From Mixta tenebrionis (lineage in GTDB: Bacteria > Pseudomonadota > Gammaproteobacteria > Enterobacterales > Enterobacteriaceae): DNA of 64,000 nt. The notes beneath the pieces are model-generated. The model made no database searches. It was not told where the DNA came from and saw nothing but the letters and a program-made list of their open reading frames with translations. A program made the translations under genes and the position numbers. Below, piece by piece: positions 1 to 9,786 of the stretch; positions within the stretch are counted from its first letter, which is position 1; every line of letters begins with the position of its first letter. The DNA lies in assembly GCF_006517625.1 (NCBI RefSeq), contig NZ_VHQI01000007.1:186001-250000 (forward strand), read 5' to 3'.

Positions 1-69
1 GCTCGCCAGCACCGGATACCACAGACCGCGCAAGCCCTTATCGAGATAGTGTTGAACTGCCGTCGTCAT
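1..69 (-). CDS. Rieske-type aromatic ring-hydroxylating dioxygenase alpha subunit, N-terminal fragment
   Basis: Only the first 23 codons lie in the window; the rest runs off the left edge. The peptide begins MTTAVQHYLDKGLRGLWYPV, which resembles the N-terminus of Rieske oxygenase alpha subunits, where the GLxGLWYPV segment precedes the [2Fe-2S] domain. A GGAGG ribosome binding site lies about 7 nt upstream of the ATG. It is the last visible gene of an operon with a small protein and a Rieske ferredoxin, which fits an oxygenase needing an electron-transfer partner. The substrate cannot be told from this fragment. Confidence 0.6.
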   Translation of the reverse strand, partial: MTTAVQHYLDKGLRGLWYPVLAS

Positions 70-80
70 CGCCTTCCTCC

Positions 81-389
81 TCAGTAGCCGTTAGCCTGTA
101 AAAATGCCTGAAAGCTGGCTTCGCTCCACGCTTCGCCCTGCTGGTCATACATTTTGTGCGCGTTTAAGCCGCTTACCAGCGCCGGCAGCGTTTCCGCGCC
201 CTGCTCGAACAGCTCTTCCAGCTGCGCGATTAGCGCCAGCTCCCAGCTCTCCGGCGCGCGGCTGCGCGTTTGCCAAATCAGGTTCTGATAGGCGCCCGGC
301 TTGTGAATGGTGCCGTTGCCGCCCTCTTTCGGCGGCGTGAACTGGCGGCTTTCCGGCAGCGCCGGGTTGAACTCCAGGGCTGTGCTCAT
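81..389 (-). CDS. Small conserved protein of the dioxygenase operon (102 aa)
   Basis: A 102-residue protein without signal peptide or membrane segment. It lies between a Rieske ferredoxin gene and a Rieske oxygenase alpha gene. Its ATG overlaps the stop codon of the ferredoxin gene (ATGA), so translation is probably coupled. The middle is helical and rich in Glu, Ala and Leu. Small proteins in this position of similar operons have been described as carrying a recombinase-like helix-turn-helix, but I see no clear DNA-binding signature here. Function unknown; a helper or regulator of the oxygenase is an inference from position. Confidence 0.6.
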   Translation of the reverse strand: MSTALEFNPALPESRQFTPPKEGGNGTIHKPGAYQNLIWQTRSRAPESWELALIAQLEELFEQGAETLPALVSGLNAHKMYDQQGEAWSEASFQAFLQANGY

Positions 390-709
390 GAAACGCTCTC
401 CTCAATAAAGGCGATCTGGATTTGCTCCCCGTCGATGCGCAGCGGATAGCGCTGCAGGCTACGCCCGCCCGGCCCGTGCAGGCACTGCCCGGTTTTCAGA
501 TCGAACACCGCCTCATGCAGCGGACATTCGACTTTGCCATCCTCGACGAATCCCTGGCTCAGCAGCGCGTAGGCATGAGGGCAAATATCTTCAAGCGCGT
601 AATATTCGCCGTCCACCAGATAAATGCCGATCTCTTTACCGGCCACTACGCCGCCCCAGGGAAAATCTTCCTGCACCTGTTCTGTATTACATACGCCTAT
701 CCAGCTCAT
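386..709 (-). CDS. Rieske [2Fe-2S] ferredoxin of a dioxygenase system
   Basis: A 107-residue protein that would pass electrons to the neighbouring oxygenase. The cluster ligands are visible as C43-P-H45 and C62-P-L-H65, the two-Cys, two-His pattern of Rieske ferredoxins, and the length is normal for the family. The start chosen is ATG at 709 (MSWIGV), which has a GGAGG-type ribosome binding site at 715-719. An upstream in-frame start at 769 would add 20 unrelated residues and run through the operator region. The gene is first in a minus-strand operon and overlaps the next gene by 4 nt. Palindromes just upstream (729-752) probably control it. Confidence 0.85.
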   Translation of the reverse strand: MSWIGVCNTEQVQEDFPWGGVVAGKEIGIYLVDGEYYALEDICPHAYALLSQGFVEDGKVECPLHEAVFDLKTGQCLHGPGGRSLQRYPLRIDGEQIQIAFIEESVS

Positions 710-728
710 CGCGATCCTCCAGGCTTTT

Positions 729-752
729 GTTTCATATATGAAACTTTGTTTC
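729..752. promoter_or_regulatory. Operator candidate: GTTTCA/TGAAAC palindrome with a third half-site
   Basis: A perfect 16-bp palindrome, GTTTCATATATGAAAC, is followed at once by TTTGTTTC, giving three alternating GTTTC/GAAAC half-sites in 24 bp. It begins 20 bp upstream of the ferredoxin start codon, where a repressor would block transcription. The TGAAAC-N3-GTTTC arrangement resembles boxes of the IclR/KdgR family. The regulator itself is not in the window, so the family assignment is inference. Confidence 0.5.
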
Positions 753-769
753 TTATTTAATACGGCCAA

Positions 770-1311
770 TATAAAAGCGGTGAAGGTTTCGTCAAGGGTT
801 AAAGTAAATATTTTGTTAAAACGATTACTTTTAATTAACCGATTGTGGTGACGATCACGAAAAGCGGCGGAAAAAATAAATATCCCGGCGCAGTAAAATT
901 CCGCAACGGAATAATCAGCGCGGTGAAATAAGGTTTCACTGGTGAAACGAAAAATAAATTTTTACTTATAAAACAGAGAGTTTCACCTGTTAACCAATTT
1001 ACACTAGTAACTATTAGCAATGAGGGTTAAATAATAAAAAGCGAGAACGGCGAGAAAAATAAAACCGGCGGCATGGGAAAAAGAGAGACGATATTACCAA
1101 AGCGGCAGCGACAGCCGGTTATTGCTCTGGGGAAAAGAGCGGAGGATATAAAGTTCTGGTTGCGCCTTATGCCGCCGACAGCAATATTAATATGCCTTTT
1201 AATATCAGGCGGCGCGGCACAGGTTAAGGCGGTAAATTAAGATAATCCTCAGAATAATCGCAGTGAAATAACCGGGCGCCGCCGCACGGCAGCAGGCAGC
1301 GGCGCCAGAAA
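770..1311. other. AT-rich intergenic region between speB and the dioxygenase operon
   Basis: About 540 bp with no credible gene. It holds a second palindrome, GTTTCACTGGTGAAAC at 933-948, and a lone half-site GTTTCACC near 980, both matching the operator upstream of the ferredoxin gene. The spacing suggests a shared regulator binding several sites, perhaps by looping. No terminator with a clear T-run was found. Confidence 0.5.
933..948. promoter_or_regulatory. Second GTTTCAC/GTGAAAC palindrome
   Basis: The sequence GTTTCACTGGTGAAAC has 7-bp perfect arms and a 2-bp centre. It shares the GTTTCA-N4-TGAAAC layout of the site at 729-744 and lies about 190 bp further from the ferredoxin gene. It is probably an auxiliary operator of the same regulator. 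Confidence 0.45.
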
Positions 1312-2247
1312 TTAGCCTTTATTCGCCTTATTCACCGCCTGTACGTGCAGCATATCCAGCGCGATGGTCGCTGCCGCTAGCGAGGTAAGATCGGACTGAT
1401 CGTAGCCCGGCGCCACCTCAACCAGATCCATGCCGACAATATCTAACCCCTGCAGGCCGCGGATCAGCTTCAGCGCCTTGTCGGTAGTCAGACCGCCGAT
1501 AACCGGCGTGCCGGTGCCTGGCGCATGCGCCGGATCGAGGCAGTCGATATCGAAAGTCAGGTAAACCGGCATATCGCCGACGATCTGTTTTACCTGCGCC
1601 AGGATATCATCCACGCCGCGATCGTTAACCTGCGCCGCATCCAGCACCTGATAGCCGAGATTTTTATCAAATTCGGTGCGAATGCCGATCTGTACCGAAC
1701 GTTCCGGCGCAATCAATCCTTCCTGCGGCGCATGATGGAACATGGTGCCGTGGTCGAAGGTCGGGCCGTTGGAGTAGGTGTCGGTGTGGGCATCGAAATG
1801 CACCAGCGCCATCTTGCCGAAGTGCTTCGCGTGGGCGCGCAGCAGCGGCAGCGTGATGTAGTGATCGCCGCCGAAGGTCAGCATCCGCTTGCCGCTGGCC
1901 AGCAATTTTTCCGCGTGCGCCTGCAGCTTATCGCTCAAATCCTGCGAATCGCCGAAGGCGTAAACCAGATCGCCGCAGTCAATGATGTTCAGACGCTGGC
2001 GCAGATCGAAATCCCACGGCCAGCGACAGCCTTCCCACGCCAGGTTGGTGGAGATCTGACGAATCGCTCCCGGCCCCATACGGCTGCCCGGACGTCCTGA
2101 GGTGGCAGCGTCAAAAGGAACGCCGGTAATGACCCACTCAGCATCGCTGTCGTAAGGCTGGAAATTGACGGGCAGACGCAGGAAGCCGAAGGCGTTGGAA
2201 ACCAGCGAGTTATCGTACTGATGGCCTAAGGCGTTGGTGTTATTCAT
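1312..2247 (-). CDS. speB: Agmatinase
   Basis: Hydrolyses agmatine to putrescine and urea, the second step of putrescine synthesis from arginine in the cytoplasm. The 311-residue protein closely follows E. coli SpeB (306 aa). It shows the manganese-binding motifs of the ureohydrolase family: [19 protein letters not shown] and [17 protein letters not shown]. The N-terminus has five extra residues before the conserved [14 protein letters not shown]. It lies downstream of speA on the same strand but behind a terminator hairpin (2295-2340), so part of its transcription may come from its own promoter. Confidence 0.97.
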   Translation of the reverse strand: MNNTNALGHQYDNSLVSNAFGFLRLPVNFQPYDSDAEWVITGVPFDAATSGRPGSRMGPGAIRQISTNLAWEGCRWPWDFDLRQRLNIIDCGDLVYAFGDSQDLSDKLQAHAEKLLASGKRMLTFGGDHYITLPLLRAHAKHFGKMALVHFDAHTDTYSNGPTFDHGTMFHHAPQEGLIAPERSVQIGIRTEFDKNLGYQVLDAAQVNDRGVDDILAQVKQIVGDMPVYLTFDIDCLDPAHAPGTGTPVIGGLTTDKALKLIRGLQGLDIVGMDLVEVAPGYDQSDLTSLAAATIALDMLHVQAVNKANKG

Positions 2248-2294
2248 AGCAACTCCCTCTGTTTATGGCGGCGAGGCCGACATGCTGTTCAGAT

Positions 2295-2340
2295 GAAAAA
2301 AAATCCCCTCCGCGTCGTTAAACCCGACGAGGAAGGGATT
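2295..2340 (-). terminator. Intrinsic terminator between speA and speB
   Basis: Read on the minus strand, a roughly 16-bp stem (AATCCCTTCCTCGTCG paired with its near-complement, two mismatches) closes a short loop and is followed by a run of T residues. It lies 80 bp beyond the speA stop codon and about 50 bp before the speB start. It should end or attenuate speA transcripts. Confidence 0.8.
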
Positions 2341-2421
2341 GATGGGTATTCTGCGGCGATTATCGCTGCGCGGCGGCGCGGCGGCAACGGCATTTTTTGA
2401 CGCCCGCCGCCGCATCGTCGC

Positions 2422-4398
2422 TTATTCGTCTTCTAAATAGGTATAGCCGTAGAGGCCCGCCTCGAACTCTTCGAGGAACTGCGCGCGCAGCTCTTCGTCA
2501 AGCTCGGTCTGTTTAACCTGAGTGCGGAACAGATCCAGCAGCTCCTGCGGATTCAGCTGCACATACTCCAGCATATCGGCCACCGTATCCCCTTCGTCGG
2601 AAAGCTGCACTTCCACGCTGCCGTCCTGGAAGGCGTAGACGTCCACCGCCTCGGTATCGCCGAACAGGTTATGCATGTTGCCGAGAATTTCCTGATAGGC
2701 GCCAACCATAAAGAAGCCGAGCATCGGCGGATTATCCGCGTCGTACTGCGGCATCGGCATGGTGGTGGCGATGCCGTCGCCGTCCACGTAATGATCGATG
2801 GTGCCGTCGGAGTCGCAGGTGATATCCAGCAGCACCGCGCGACGTTCCGGCTTTTTGTTCAGCCCTTCCAGCGGCAGCACCGGAAACAGCTGATCGATGC
2901 CCCAGGCATCCGGCATCGACTGGAACAGCGAGAAGTTGACGTAAATTTTATCCGCCATGCGCTCCTGCAGCTCATCGATAATCGGCCGATGGGCGCGGTT
3001 GCTGGGATCCAGATGCTGCTGGATATAGTGGCAGATGCTCAGATAGAGCTGCTCCGCCCAGGCGCGCTGGCCGAGATCGTAGGTGCCCTGCGAATAGCCG
3101 GTATGAATATCGTGCAGATCCATCTGGCTGTCGTGCAGCCACTCGCGCAGCGAACGGCGCGTGTTCGGCTCATGCATCTCCTGCCAGGTTTCCCACATGC
3201 TGAGCAGCGGGCGCGGCGCATCCTCTTCTGGCGCGCTGGGCGTGCTGAACTCGTTACGCTCCACGCCGATAATATTAGAAACCAGCACCGTATGGTGCGC
3301 GGTCACCGCGCGGCCCGATTCGGTTATTACCGTCGGATGCGGCAGGCCGTGCTCCTCGCAGGCGTCGCCAATCGCCCAGATAACGTTGTTGGCATATTCG
3401 TTCAGGCCGTAGTTTACCGAGCAGTCGGACTGCGAACGCGTGCCCTCATAGTCCACGCCGAGGCCGCCGCCGACGTCGAAGCAGTGAATATGTACGCCCA
3501 GCTTCGCCAGTTCGACATAGAAGCGCGCCGATTCACGCACGCCGGTCGCGATATCGCGAATATTCGCCATCTGCGAACCGAGGTGAAAGTGCAGCAGCTG
3601 CAGGCTGTCGAGACGTCCGGCGTTGCGCATAATTTCCACCAGCTGCAATACCTGCGAGGCGGAAAGGCCGAATTTCGATTTCTCGCCGCCGCTCGACTGC
3701 CACTTGCCGGAGCCTTGCGAAGCCAGACGCGCGCGGATGCCGAGACGCGGCACCACGTTCAGGCGCTCCGCCTCTTCCAGCACCAGTTTTACCTCGGTCA
3801 TTTTTTCAATCACCAGGTAAACCTTGTGGCCCATCTTCTCGCCGATCAGCGCCAGACGGATATATTCACGATCTTTATAGCCGTTACAGACGATGACCGT
3901 ACGCGTTTTGCCCGCGTGCGCCAGCACCGCCATCAGCTCAGCTTTCGAACCCGCCTCCAGCCCCAGCGGTTCGCCGGAGTTGATCAGCGATTCAATCACG
4001 CGCTTATGCTGGTTAACCTTGATGGGGTAAACCAGGAAGTAATCGCCCTGATAGCCGTAGGATTCACGCGCGCGCTTGAAGGCGGCGTTAATTGAACGCA
4101 GGCGGTGCTGCAGAATCTGCGGGAAGCAGAACAGCGCCGGTAAACGCTGGCCGTCAGCCTCGCGTTCTTTTACCAGGCGGGCGAGATCGACGCGCACTTC
4201 CGGCATATCCGGATCGGGGCAGACGCTGATATGCCCCAGTTCGTTGACGTCGTAATAGTTGTTGCCCCACCAGGCAATGTTATAGGTGCGCAGCATTCTG
4301 CTGGCATCTTGATCGCTCATCGCCACCTCCTGCATCGAGCGCAGTCCACCCTGTTCGCCTGCTGACGAACCCTTGATATTCTTCATGTCGTCAGACAT
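2422..4398 (-). CDS. speA: Biosynthetic arginine decarboxylase
   Basis: A pyridoxal-phosphate enzyme that decarboxylates arginine to agmatine, feeding SpeB. The 658-residue product from ATG 4398 (MSDDMK) matches E. coli SpeA (658 aa) along its whole length. The PLP lysine lies in [14 protein letters not shown] near residue 127, and the FHLGSQ and [13 protein letters not shown] segments of the fold III barrel are intact. An upstream in-frame start at 4440 would add 14 residues not present in the family; GAGGTT precedes ATG 4398 as ribosome binding site. A YqgB-like small frame overlaps its 5' end. Confidence 0.97.
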   Translation of the reverse strand: MSDDMKNIKGSSAGEQGGLRSMQEVAMSDQDASRMLRTYNIAWWGNNYYDVNELGHISVCPDPDMPEVRVDLARLVKEREADGQRLPALFCFPQILQHRLRSINAAFKRARESYGYQGDYFLVYPIKVNQHKRVIESLINSGEPLGLEAGSKAELMAVLAHAGKTRTVIVCNGYKDREYIRLALIGEKMGHKVYLVIEKMTEVKLVLEEAERLNVVPRLGIRARLASQGSGKWQSSGGEKSKFGLSASQVLQLVEIMRNAGRLDSLQLLHFHLGSQMANIRDIATGVRESARFYVELAKLGVHIHCFDVGGGLGVDYEGTRSQSDCSVNYGLNEYANNVIWAIGDACEEHGLPHPTVITESGRAVTAHHTVLVSNIIGVERNEFSTPSAPEEDAPRPLLSMWETWQEMHEPNTRRSLREWLHDSQMDLHDIHTGYSQGTYDLGQRAWAEQLYLSICHYIQQHLDPSNRAHRPIIDELQERMADKIYVNFSLFQSMPDAWGIDQLFPVLPLEGLNKKPERRAVLLDITCDSDGTIDHYVDGDGIATTMPMPQYDADNPPMLGFFMVGAYQEILGNMHNLFGDTEAVDVYAFQDGSVEVQLSDEGDTVADMLEYVQLNPQELLDLFRTQVKQTELDEELRAQFLEEFEAGLYGYTYLEDE

Positions 4399-4495
4399 CG
4401 CGAACCTCAACGTTAACCAGTGTTGCAGAATAATTAACAACTATCGCAGTTTGGCGCGACCATAACAAGCCGCCGCCCGGCGCGGTTGCCAGCAT
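4391..4495 (-). CDS. yqgB: YqgB-like small protein overlapping the speA start
   Basis: A short frame upstream of speA ends 8 nt inside the speA coding region. Its C-terminal part reads [20 protein letters not shown]. This recalls E. coli YqgB, a roughly 43-residue protein encoded at the same place upstream of speA, where I remember GLLSQFQAAIVVNCFTL. The match rests on memory of a short peptide, and the N-terminus is uncertain because no good ribosome binding site is seen. It could instead be a leader peptide affecting speA translation. Confidence 0.35.
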   Translation of the reverse strand: MLATAPGGGLLWSRQTAIVVNYSATLVNVEVRDV

Positions 4496-5187
4496 AAAAT
4501 GCTGATTTACCGCTTTAAGCCTCTGCCGTACAGATTCAGTGTAAAACACGTCGCCGAACTCCAGGTTACGGGACAAATAAAGCGCAGCCGGCCTTCAGCG
4601 GGGCTGAAAGCAGCCAGTTAAAACTGTAGCAAGTTAACCTGCGCTCGTGTCGTGATGATTACCGAAACACAAAAAACTTCGGTAAAAAAGGCTGGCGGAA
4701 GAACAAATGGAAAAAGACCTGCGCACATCAGCTGTGCTGCGGAGCGAACCGGAAGAAAGGATAAAAGCCTGGTTCATTACTCGTATCATCTCCACACATG
4801 CCGGGCATGTGGAAAAAAGGCCTGAGGTGAAATCAGATCGCAATCTGATGAGTGAAACGCGCGAGCGTTATCTTTTTCGCTGAAAACAGCAGCCGCGTTT
4901 TATACCGTTCAACGCGCTAAAATGCAAAAACAAATTGTGCATTCTGGAATCGCTGTCAGGAAATTTTGCCAGGGTTGATGAATCAGAAAATGCGCGGCAA
5001 GAAAGAAAAAGGACTGGTAATTCGCTGAAGGTGTAACCTAAAATGGACGTCCAGATGTTAATCCGTCTAAACTGATTAACTTCTGTACTGCTCACGGCTT
5101 TGCCTGAAGGGGCGTCGGGTCAGGTTAAGCCTTTCTCCTGCACCAGGCAGTGACTTATTAAACCGTTTTAGTAAGGTAACGAATAAA
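4496..5187. other. Divergent speA/metK regulatory region
   Basis: About 690 bp separate two divergently transcribed genes. The only regulatory motif recognised is the MetJ box array at 5045-5068 ahead of metK. Short open frames here lack ribosome binding sites and family resemblance. The length and AT content are normal for this locus in Enterobacterales. Confidence 0.5.
5045..5068. promoter_or_regulatory. Three tandem MetJ boxes upstream of metK
   Basis: Three adjacent 8-mers GGACGTCC, AGATGTTA and ATCCGTCT match the met-box consensus AGACGTCT at 6, 5 and 6 positions. Tandem 8-bp repeats are the known binding mode of the SAM-activated repressor MetJ. The array starts about 140 bp before the metK start, as expected for feedback control of SAM synthesis. 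Confidence 0.75.
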
Positions 5188-6339
5188 ATGGCTAAACACC
5201 TTTTTACCTCCGAGTCCGTATCAGAGGGACATCCTGATAAAATCGCCGACCAGATTTCAGACGCGGTGCTTGATGCGATCCTCGCTCAGGATCCCAAAGC
5301 GCGCGTAGCCTGCGAAACCTATGTGAAAACAGGCATGGTGCTGGTTGGCGGTGAAATCACTACCAGCGCCTGGGTTGATATCGAAGAGATCACCCGCCAG
5401 ACCGTGCGCGACATCGGCTATGTTCACTCCGATATGGGCTTTGACGCTAACTCCTGCGCCGTACTGAGCGCCATCGGCAAACAGTCTCCGGATATCAATC
5501 AGGGCGTTGACCGCACCGATCCGCTGGAGCAGGGCGCGGGCGATCAGGGCTTGATGTTCGGCTATGCCACCAACGAAACCGACGTGCTGATGCCGGCGCC
5601 GGTTACCTACGCGCATCGTCTGGTGCAGCGTCAGTCTGAAGTGCGTAAAAACGGCGCGCTGCCGTGGCTGCGTCCGGATGCGAAAAGTCAGGTAACCTTC
5701 CAGTATGACGACGGCAAAATCGTTGGTATCGATGCCGTGGTGCTTTCTACCCAGCATTCCGAAGAGGTTACGCAGGAAACGCTGAAAGAAGCGGTAATGG
5801 AAGATATCATCAAGCCGGTGCTGCCGACCGCATGGCTGAACGCCAGTACCAAATATTTCATCAACCCAACCGGACGCTTTGTTATCGGCGGCCCCATGGG
5901 CGACTGCGGCCTGACCGGACGTAAAATCATCGTCGATACCTACGGCGGTATGGCTCGTCACGGCGGCGGCGCGTTCTCCGGTAAAGATCCATCTAAAGTT
6001 GACCGTTCAGCGGCGTACGCGGCACGTTACGTGGCGAAAAACATCGTAGCGGCTGGCCTGGCCGATCGTTGCGAAATCCAGGTCTCTTACGCCATTGGCG
6101 TTGCGGAACCGACCTCCATCATGGTGGAAACCTTCGGCACCGAAAAAATCGCCACCGAGCAGCTGACGCTGCTGGTGCGCGAGTTCTTCGATCTGCGTCC
6201 CTACGGCCTGATTCAAATGCTGGATCTGCTGCAGCCGATCTATCGCGAAACCGCGGCCTACGGCCATTTCGGGCGCGAACACTTCCCGTGGGAAAAAACC
6301 GACAAAGCGCAGCAGCTGCGCGACGCGGCCGGTCTGTAA
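5188..6339 (+). CDS. metK: S-adenosylmethionine synthase
   Basis: Forms S-adenosylmethionine from methionine and ATP, supplying all methylation reactions and polyamine aminopropyl groups. At 383 residues it is one shorter than E. coli MetK. Signature segments are intact: [12 protein letters not shown] near the start (substrate and Mg binding), the [12 protein letters not shown] hexapeptide region, and the glycine-rich phosphate loop [17 protein letters not shown]. Ribosome binding site AAGG at about -10. The gene stands alone between a MetJ-controlled promoter and a terminator at 6381. Confidence 0.98.
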   Translation: MAKHLFTSESVSEGHPDKIADQISDAVLDAILAQDPKARVACETYVKTGMVLVGGEITTSAWVDIEEITRQTVRDIGYVHSDMGFDANSCAVLSAIGKQSPDINQGVDRTDPLEQGAGDQGLMFGYATNETDVLMPAPVTYAHRLVQRQSEVRKNGALPWLRPDAKSQVTFQYDDGKIVGIDAVVLSTQHSEEVTQETLKEAVMEDIIKPVLPTAWLNASTKYFINPTGRFVIGGPMGDCGLTGRKIIVDTYGGMARHGGGAFSGKDPSKVDRSAAYAARYVAKNIVAAGLADRCEIQVSYAIGVAEPTSIMVETFGTEKIATEQLTLLVREFFDLRPYGLIQMLDLLQPIYRETAAYGHFGREHFPWEKTDKAQQLRDAAGL

Positions 6340-6380
6340 ACGTTTTTCACCGCCCTTTCCAGCGGCGGTAGCTTCAACTC

Positions 6381-6406
6381 AAGGGGCAGGCGCTGCCCCT
6401 TTTTTA
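6381..6406 (+). terminator. metK terminator
   Basis: AAGGGGCAGGCGCTGCCCCTT forms a GC-rich hairpin followed by TTTTTT, about 40 bp beyond the metK stop codon. Confidence 0.85.
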
Positions 6407-6667
6407 TCCCCGCAGTTTTCATTTCACCAGCTACACTTTTGGTTGCCTGTATATAGCAGCGCTATGATAACGCTTACAAAATGAAAGGCCTTATATATCT
6501 GCGATTTAGGATTTAATCGCGGATGTATTTTGTCGGAAAATGCGTTATTTTCAGCGTCGTCTGATACCTGATTAACACAGGTATGTCAGAATATTAACAG
6601 GTGCTATACCTTACTGGTTATTTAGCCGCGTTCAGGCGATAAATGCTGGATTTCAGGGTCCCGGCAA

Positions 6668-6683
6668 GTGTAACCGATTACAC
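6668..6683. promoter_or_regulatory. GalR/GalS operator
   Basis: GTGTAACCGATTACAC fits the gal operator consensus GTGKAANCGNTTNCAC at every defined position. It lies about 85 bp upstream of galP, so galactose induction through GalR/GalS is likely. Confidence 0.8.
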
Positions 6684-6686
6684 CTC

Positions 6687-6702
6687 TGTGATCCGTCTCA
6701 CT
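6687..6702. promoter_or_regulatory. CRP-cAMP binding site upstream of galP
   Basis: TGTGA-TCCGTC-TCACT matches the TGTGA-N6-TCACA consensus at nine of ten positions. It adjoins the GalR operator, the usual combination of catabolite and substrate control in gal genes. Confidence 0.65.
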
Positions 6703-6765
6703 TTTCGCGCCTCGCCGGTTACTTAACATTGATAATTACAATGATGGATACTATTCGGAGGCGAT

Positions 6766-8163
6766 ATGCCTGGTAATACCCACAAAGGCAGAACGTCAAA
6801 CAAGGTCATGACCTTATTTGTCTGCTTTCTTGCTGCACTTGCCGGCCTGCTGTTTGGCCTGGATATCGGCGTTATCGCCGGTGCTCTGCCCTTTATCGCG
6901 AAGGACTTTAACGTTACCAGCCATCAGCAGGAGTGGATCGTCAGCTCGATGATGTTCGGCGCGGCGATCGGCGCGATCGGCAGCGGCTGGATGTCTTCGC
7001 GTCTGGGACGTAAAAAAAGCCTGATGGCCGGCGCGATCCTGTTCGTAATCGGCTCGCTCTGGTCGGCGATGGCGCCGAACCCGGAAATGCTGATCGCCGC
7101 CCGCGTGGTGCTGGGCCTCGCCGTTGGCGTCGCCTCCTATACCGCGCCGCTTTACCTGTCGGAAATCGCGCCGGAAAAAATCCGCGGCAGTATGATCTCG
7201 CTCTATCAGCTGATGATTACCATCGGGATCCTTGGCGCCTACCTTTCCGATACCGCCTTCAGCTATACCGGCAACTGGCGCTGGATGCTGGGCGTGATTA
7301 CCCTTCCCGCCGTGCTGCTGCTGGTTGGCGTGTTTTTCCTGCCGAACAGCCCGCGCTGGCTGGCGGCAAAAGGCCACTTTCGCGACGCGCAGCGCGTGCT
7401 GGATCGCCTGCGCGATACCAGCGAGCAGGCGAAGCGTGAGCTGGATGAAATTCGCGAAAGTCTGAAGATCAAACAGAGCGGCTGGAGCCTGTTCCGCGAC
7501 AACAGCAATTTCCGCCGCGCGGTGTTCCTCGGCGTGCTGCTGCAGGTGATGCAGCAGTTTACCGGTATGAACGTCATCATGTACTACGCGCCGAAAATCT
7601 TTGAAATCGCCGGATTCAGCGACACCAGGGAGCAGATGTGGGGGACGGTCATCGTCGGCCTGATTAACGTGCTGGCAACCTTTATCGCCATCGGTCTGGT
7701 AGATCGCTGGGGACGTAAGCCGACCCTGACGCTGGGCTTCCTGGTGATGGCCGCCGGGATGGGCATTCTGGGCACCATGCTGCATATGGGCATCGAATCG
7801 CCAGGCGCGCAATATTTCGCTATCGCCATGCTGCTGATGTTTATCGTCGGTTTCGCCATGAGCGCCGGCCCGCTGATTTGGGTACTCTGCTCGGAAATTC
7901 AGCCGCTGAAAGGACGTGACTTCGGGATTACCGTGTCCACCACCACGAACTGGATCGCCAACATGATCGTCGGCGCCACCTTCCTGACGATGCTGACTAC
8001 GCTGGGCAACGCTAACACCTTCTGGGTTTACGCCGGCCTGAATATTCTGTTTATCATCTTTACCGTCATGCTGATCCCGGAGACGAAAAACGTCTCGCTG
8101 GAGCACATTGAACGTAACCTGATGTCAGGCAAAAAACTGCGCGATATCGGCTCTCACGATTAA
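6766..8163 (+). CDS. galP: Galactose-proton symporter
   Basis: A 12-helix inner-membrane transporter of the MFS sugar porter family that imports galactose and glucose with protons. The 465 residues align end to end with E. coli GalP (464 aa). Family marks include [10 protein letters not shown] after helix 2, LPNSPRWL at the end of the first half, [10 protein letters not shown] in the second half and [12 protein letters not shown] after helix 12. The ribosome binding site GGAGGC lies 5-10 nt before the ATG. GalR and CRP sites upstream support the assignment. It is monocistronic. Confidence 0.96.
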   Translation: MPGNTHKGRTSNKVMTLFVCFLAALAGLLFGLDIGVIAGALPFIAKDFNVTSHQQEWIVSSMMFGAAIGAIGSGWMSSRLGRKKSLMAGAILFVIGSLWSAMAPNPEMLIAARVVLGLAVGVASYTAPLYLSEIAPEKIRGSMISLYQLMITIGILGAYLSDTAFSYTGNWRWMLGVITLPAVLLLVGVFFLPNSPRWLAAKGHFRDAQRVLDRLRDTSEQAKRELDEIRESLKIKQSGWSLFRDNSNFRRAVFLGVLLQVMQQFTGMNVIMYYAPKIFEIAGFSDTREQMWGTVIVGLINVLATFIAIGLVDRWGRKPTLTLGFLVMAAGMGILGTMLHMGIESPGAQYFAIAMLLMFIVGFAMSAGPLIWVLCSEIQPLKGRDFGITVSTTTNWIANMIVGATFLTMLTTLGNANTFWVYAGLNILFIIFTVMLIPETKNVSLEHIERNLMSGKKLRDIGSHD

Positions 8164-8343
8164 CCAGCGCACGCTATAAACCAACGCGCAAGGGAATGCG
8201 CAGGCCGAACCGGCAGGGATGCCGTGCTTTGCGCCCTGGCGCAGGCGTCAGGTTCCCGGTTAACTCTCCTGTTTTCAACGATATATAGTTCCGCACTTCT
8301 CGCCCATTGTTTTCTCCGCTAGCGCACCGTATGCTTGCCCGCT

Positions 8344-8862
8344 ATGAAACCCGTTCGCCTTCCTGTCGCTCTGCAACAGGCGCTGTTGCGTTCACTGCGC
8401 GAAAAACTGCAGCAGGCTAATCAGCGTCTCAATCGTCATTACCCGGAGCCGCGGCTCGTCTGGCAGCAGCGCGGCACCGCCGCCGGCACCGCCTGGCTGG
8501 AGAGCTGGGAAATCCGCCTTAACCCGGTTTTGCTGCTGGAAAATCAGCAGGCTTTTATTGATGAAGTTGTGCCGCACGAGCTGGCGCATCTGCTGGTATG
8601 GCGCCATTTTGGCCGCGTTGCGCCGCACGGCAAAGAGTGGAAATGGATGATGGAAACCATACTGGAGACGCCTGCGCGCCGTACCCACCAGTTTGCCATC
8701 GCCTCGGTGCGCGGCAAGGTTTTCCCCTACCGCTGCCGCTGCCAGCAGCACCATCTGACCGTGCGCCGCCATAACCGCGTGCTGCGCGGCGAAAGCGAAT
8801 ATCGCTGCGTTCGCTGCGGCGAACTGCTGCAGCCGGGCGACTATTCCGGCGAGACGCAGTAG
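8344..8862 (+). CDS. sprT: SprT family zinc metalloprotein
   Basis: Member of the SprT/Spartan-like zinc metalloprotein family; the E. coli protein is poorly characterised. The 172-residue product carries the zincin motif [12 protein letters not shown] near residue 76 and a C-terminal zinc ribbon with YRCRCQ and YRCVRCGE. E. coli SprT is 165 aa and starts MKTSRLP, so the ATG at 8344 (MKPVRLP) is preferred over an in-frame TTG at 8335. It sits between galP and endA as in E. coli. Confidence 0.93.
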   Translation: MKPVRLPVALQQALLRSLREKLQQANQRLNRHYPEPRLVWQQRGTAAGTAWLESWEIRLNPVLLLENQQAFIDEVVPHELAHLLVWRHFGRVAPHGKEWKWMMETILETPARRTHQFAIASVRGKVFPYRCRCQQHHLTVRRHNRVLRGESEYRCVRCGELLQPGDYSGETQ

Positions 8863-8967
8863 GAACTGGCCGCCCTTTCCTGCAGCTTCCGCAACCTTTT
8901 ACCATTCCGACGGCCGCTGCAATCTGATACGCTGCGCGCTCTTTTTTATCAGTTACAGAAATGGAAT

Positions 8968-9681
8968 ATGTCGCGCAAATTTCTCTTTAGCATCGCATTT
9001 AGCGCCCTGCTCGCTCCGCTGGCCGCTCACAGCATGAGCGTCAAAACGTATCATCAAAACAATTTTCAGCAGGCGAAAATCGTCTCCGCCCAGATCAACG
9101 CCGATGCGCCGGGATCTTTTTACTGCGGTTGTAAAATCACCTGGCAGGAAAAAAAGGGCATTCCCGATCTCGCCTCCTGCGGCTATCAGGTGCGTAAGAA
9201 CGCTAACCGCGCTAACCGTATTGAATGGGAGCATGTGGTTCCCGCCTGGCAATTTGGTCACCAGCGCCAGTGCTGGCAGGAAGGCGGACGTAAAAATTGC
9301 AGCAAAGATGAAGGCTATCGCCAGATAGAATCCGATCTGCATAACCTGCAACCGGCCATCGGCGAAGTGAACGGCGATCGCGGCAACTTCCTGTTCAGCC
9401 AGTGGAACGGCGGCGAACACCAGTACGGCCAGTGCGGGATGAAGATCGATTTCAAAAACAAACTGGCAGAACCGCCGGCGCGCGCACGCGGCGCTATCGC
9501 CCGCACTTATTTCTATATGCGTGACCGCTACCAGCTGCGCCTTTCCCGTCAGCAAACACAGCTGCTGGAAGTCTGGGATAAACAATATCCGGTAAGCGCG
9601 TGGGAGTGCGAAAGGGATAAGCGCATCGCGAAAATTCAGGGCAATCATAATCCCTGGGTACAGCGCGCTTGCCAGCGCTAA
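8968..9681 (+). CDS. endA: Periplasmic endonuclease I
   Basis: A secreted, non-specific double-strand DNA endonuclease. The 237-residue protein has a Sec signal peptide (residues 1-22, ending LAAHS) and then matches E. coli EndA closely. [17 protein letters not shown] carries the catalytic His of the beta-beta-alpha-metal fold, followed by [10 protein letters not shown]. The paired cysteines of the mature enzyme are kept. A nearby ATG at 8961 is out of frame. It is followed by a terminator and rsmE. Confidence 0.96.
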   Translation: MSRKFLFSIAFSALLAPLAAHSMSVKTYHQNNFQQAKIVSAQINADAPGSFYCGCKITWQEKKGIPDLASCGYQVRKNANRANRIEWEHVVPAWQFGHQRQCWQEGGRKNCSKDEGYRQIESDLHNLQPAIGEVNGDRGNFLFSQWNGGEHQYGQCGMKIDFKNKLAEPPARARGAIARTYFYMRDRYQLRLSRQQTQLLEVWDKQYPVSAWECERDKRIAKIQGNHNPWVQRACQR

Positions 9682-9708
9682 AAGCGCTGCCCTAAACTAA
9701 AAAAATCC

Positions 9709-9746
9709 GGGCGGCGGGCTGTTAACGCCTGCCGTCCCCGCTTTTT
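9709..9746 (+). terminator. endA terminator
   Basis: GGGCGGCGGGC and GCCTGCCGTCCC pair with one mismatch and one bulge around a TGTTAAC loop, followed by CGCTTTTT. It lies 27 bp beyond the endA stop codon. Confidence 0.6.
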
Positions 9747-9786
9747 ACGCCGTGCGCCTGCGCGGCCAGCTATTATCAGGAACGTC

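Larger units (their letters stand above)
6407..6765. other. galP promoter region
   Basis: Noncoding region between the metK terminator and galP. It holds a consensus GalR/GalS operator (6668-6683) and a CRP site (6687-6702). A partial second operator half, CGCTTACAA, lies at 6471-6479. No gene is seen. Confidence 0.6.

Noticed and set aside
835-1020. 61-codon minus-strand open frame between speB and the dioxygenase operon
   Set aside because: No ribosome binding site, composition like the AT-rich intergenic DNA, covers a palindrome; no family resemblance.
2671-4095. Long open frame antisense to speA (474 codons)
   Set aside because: A shadow frame caused by GC-rich codon use in speA; the encoded sequence has no domain and speA itself is certain.
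8335-8343. TTG start for sprT
   Set aside because: Adds three residues only; ATG 8344 fits the family start MKxxRLP.
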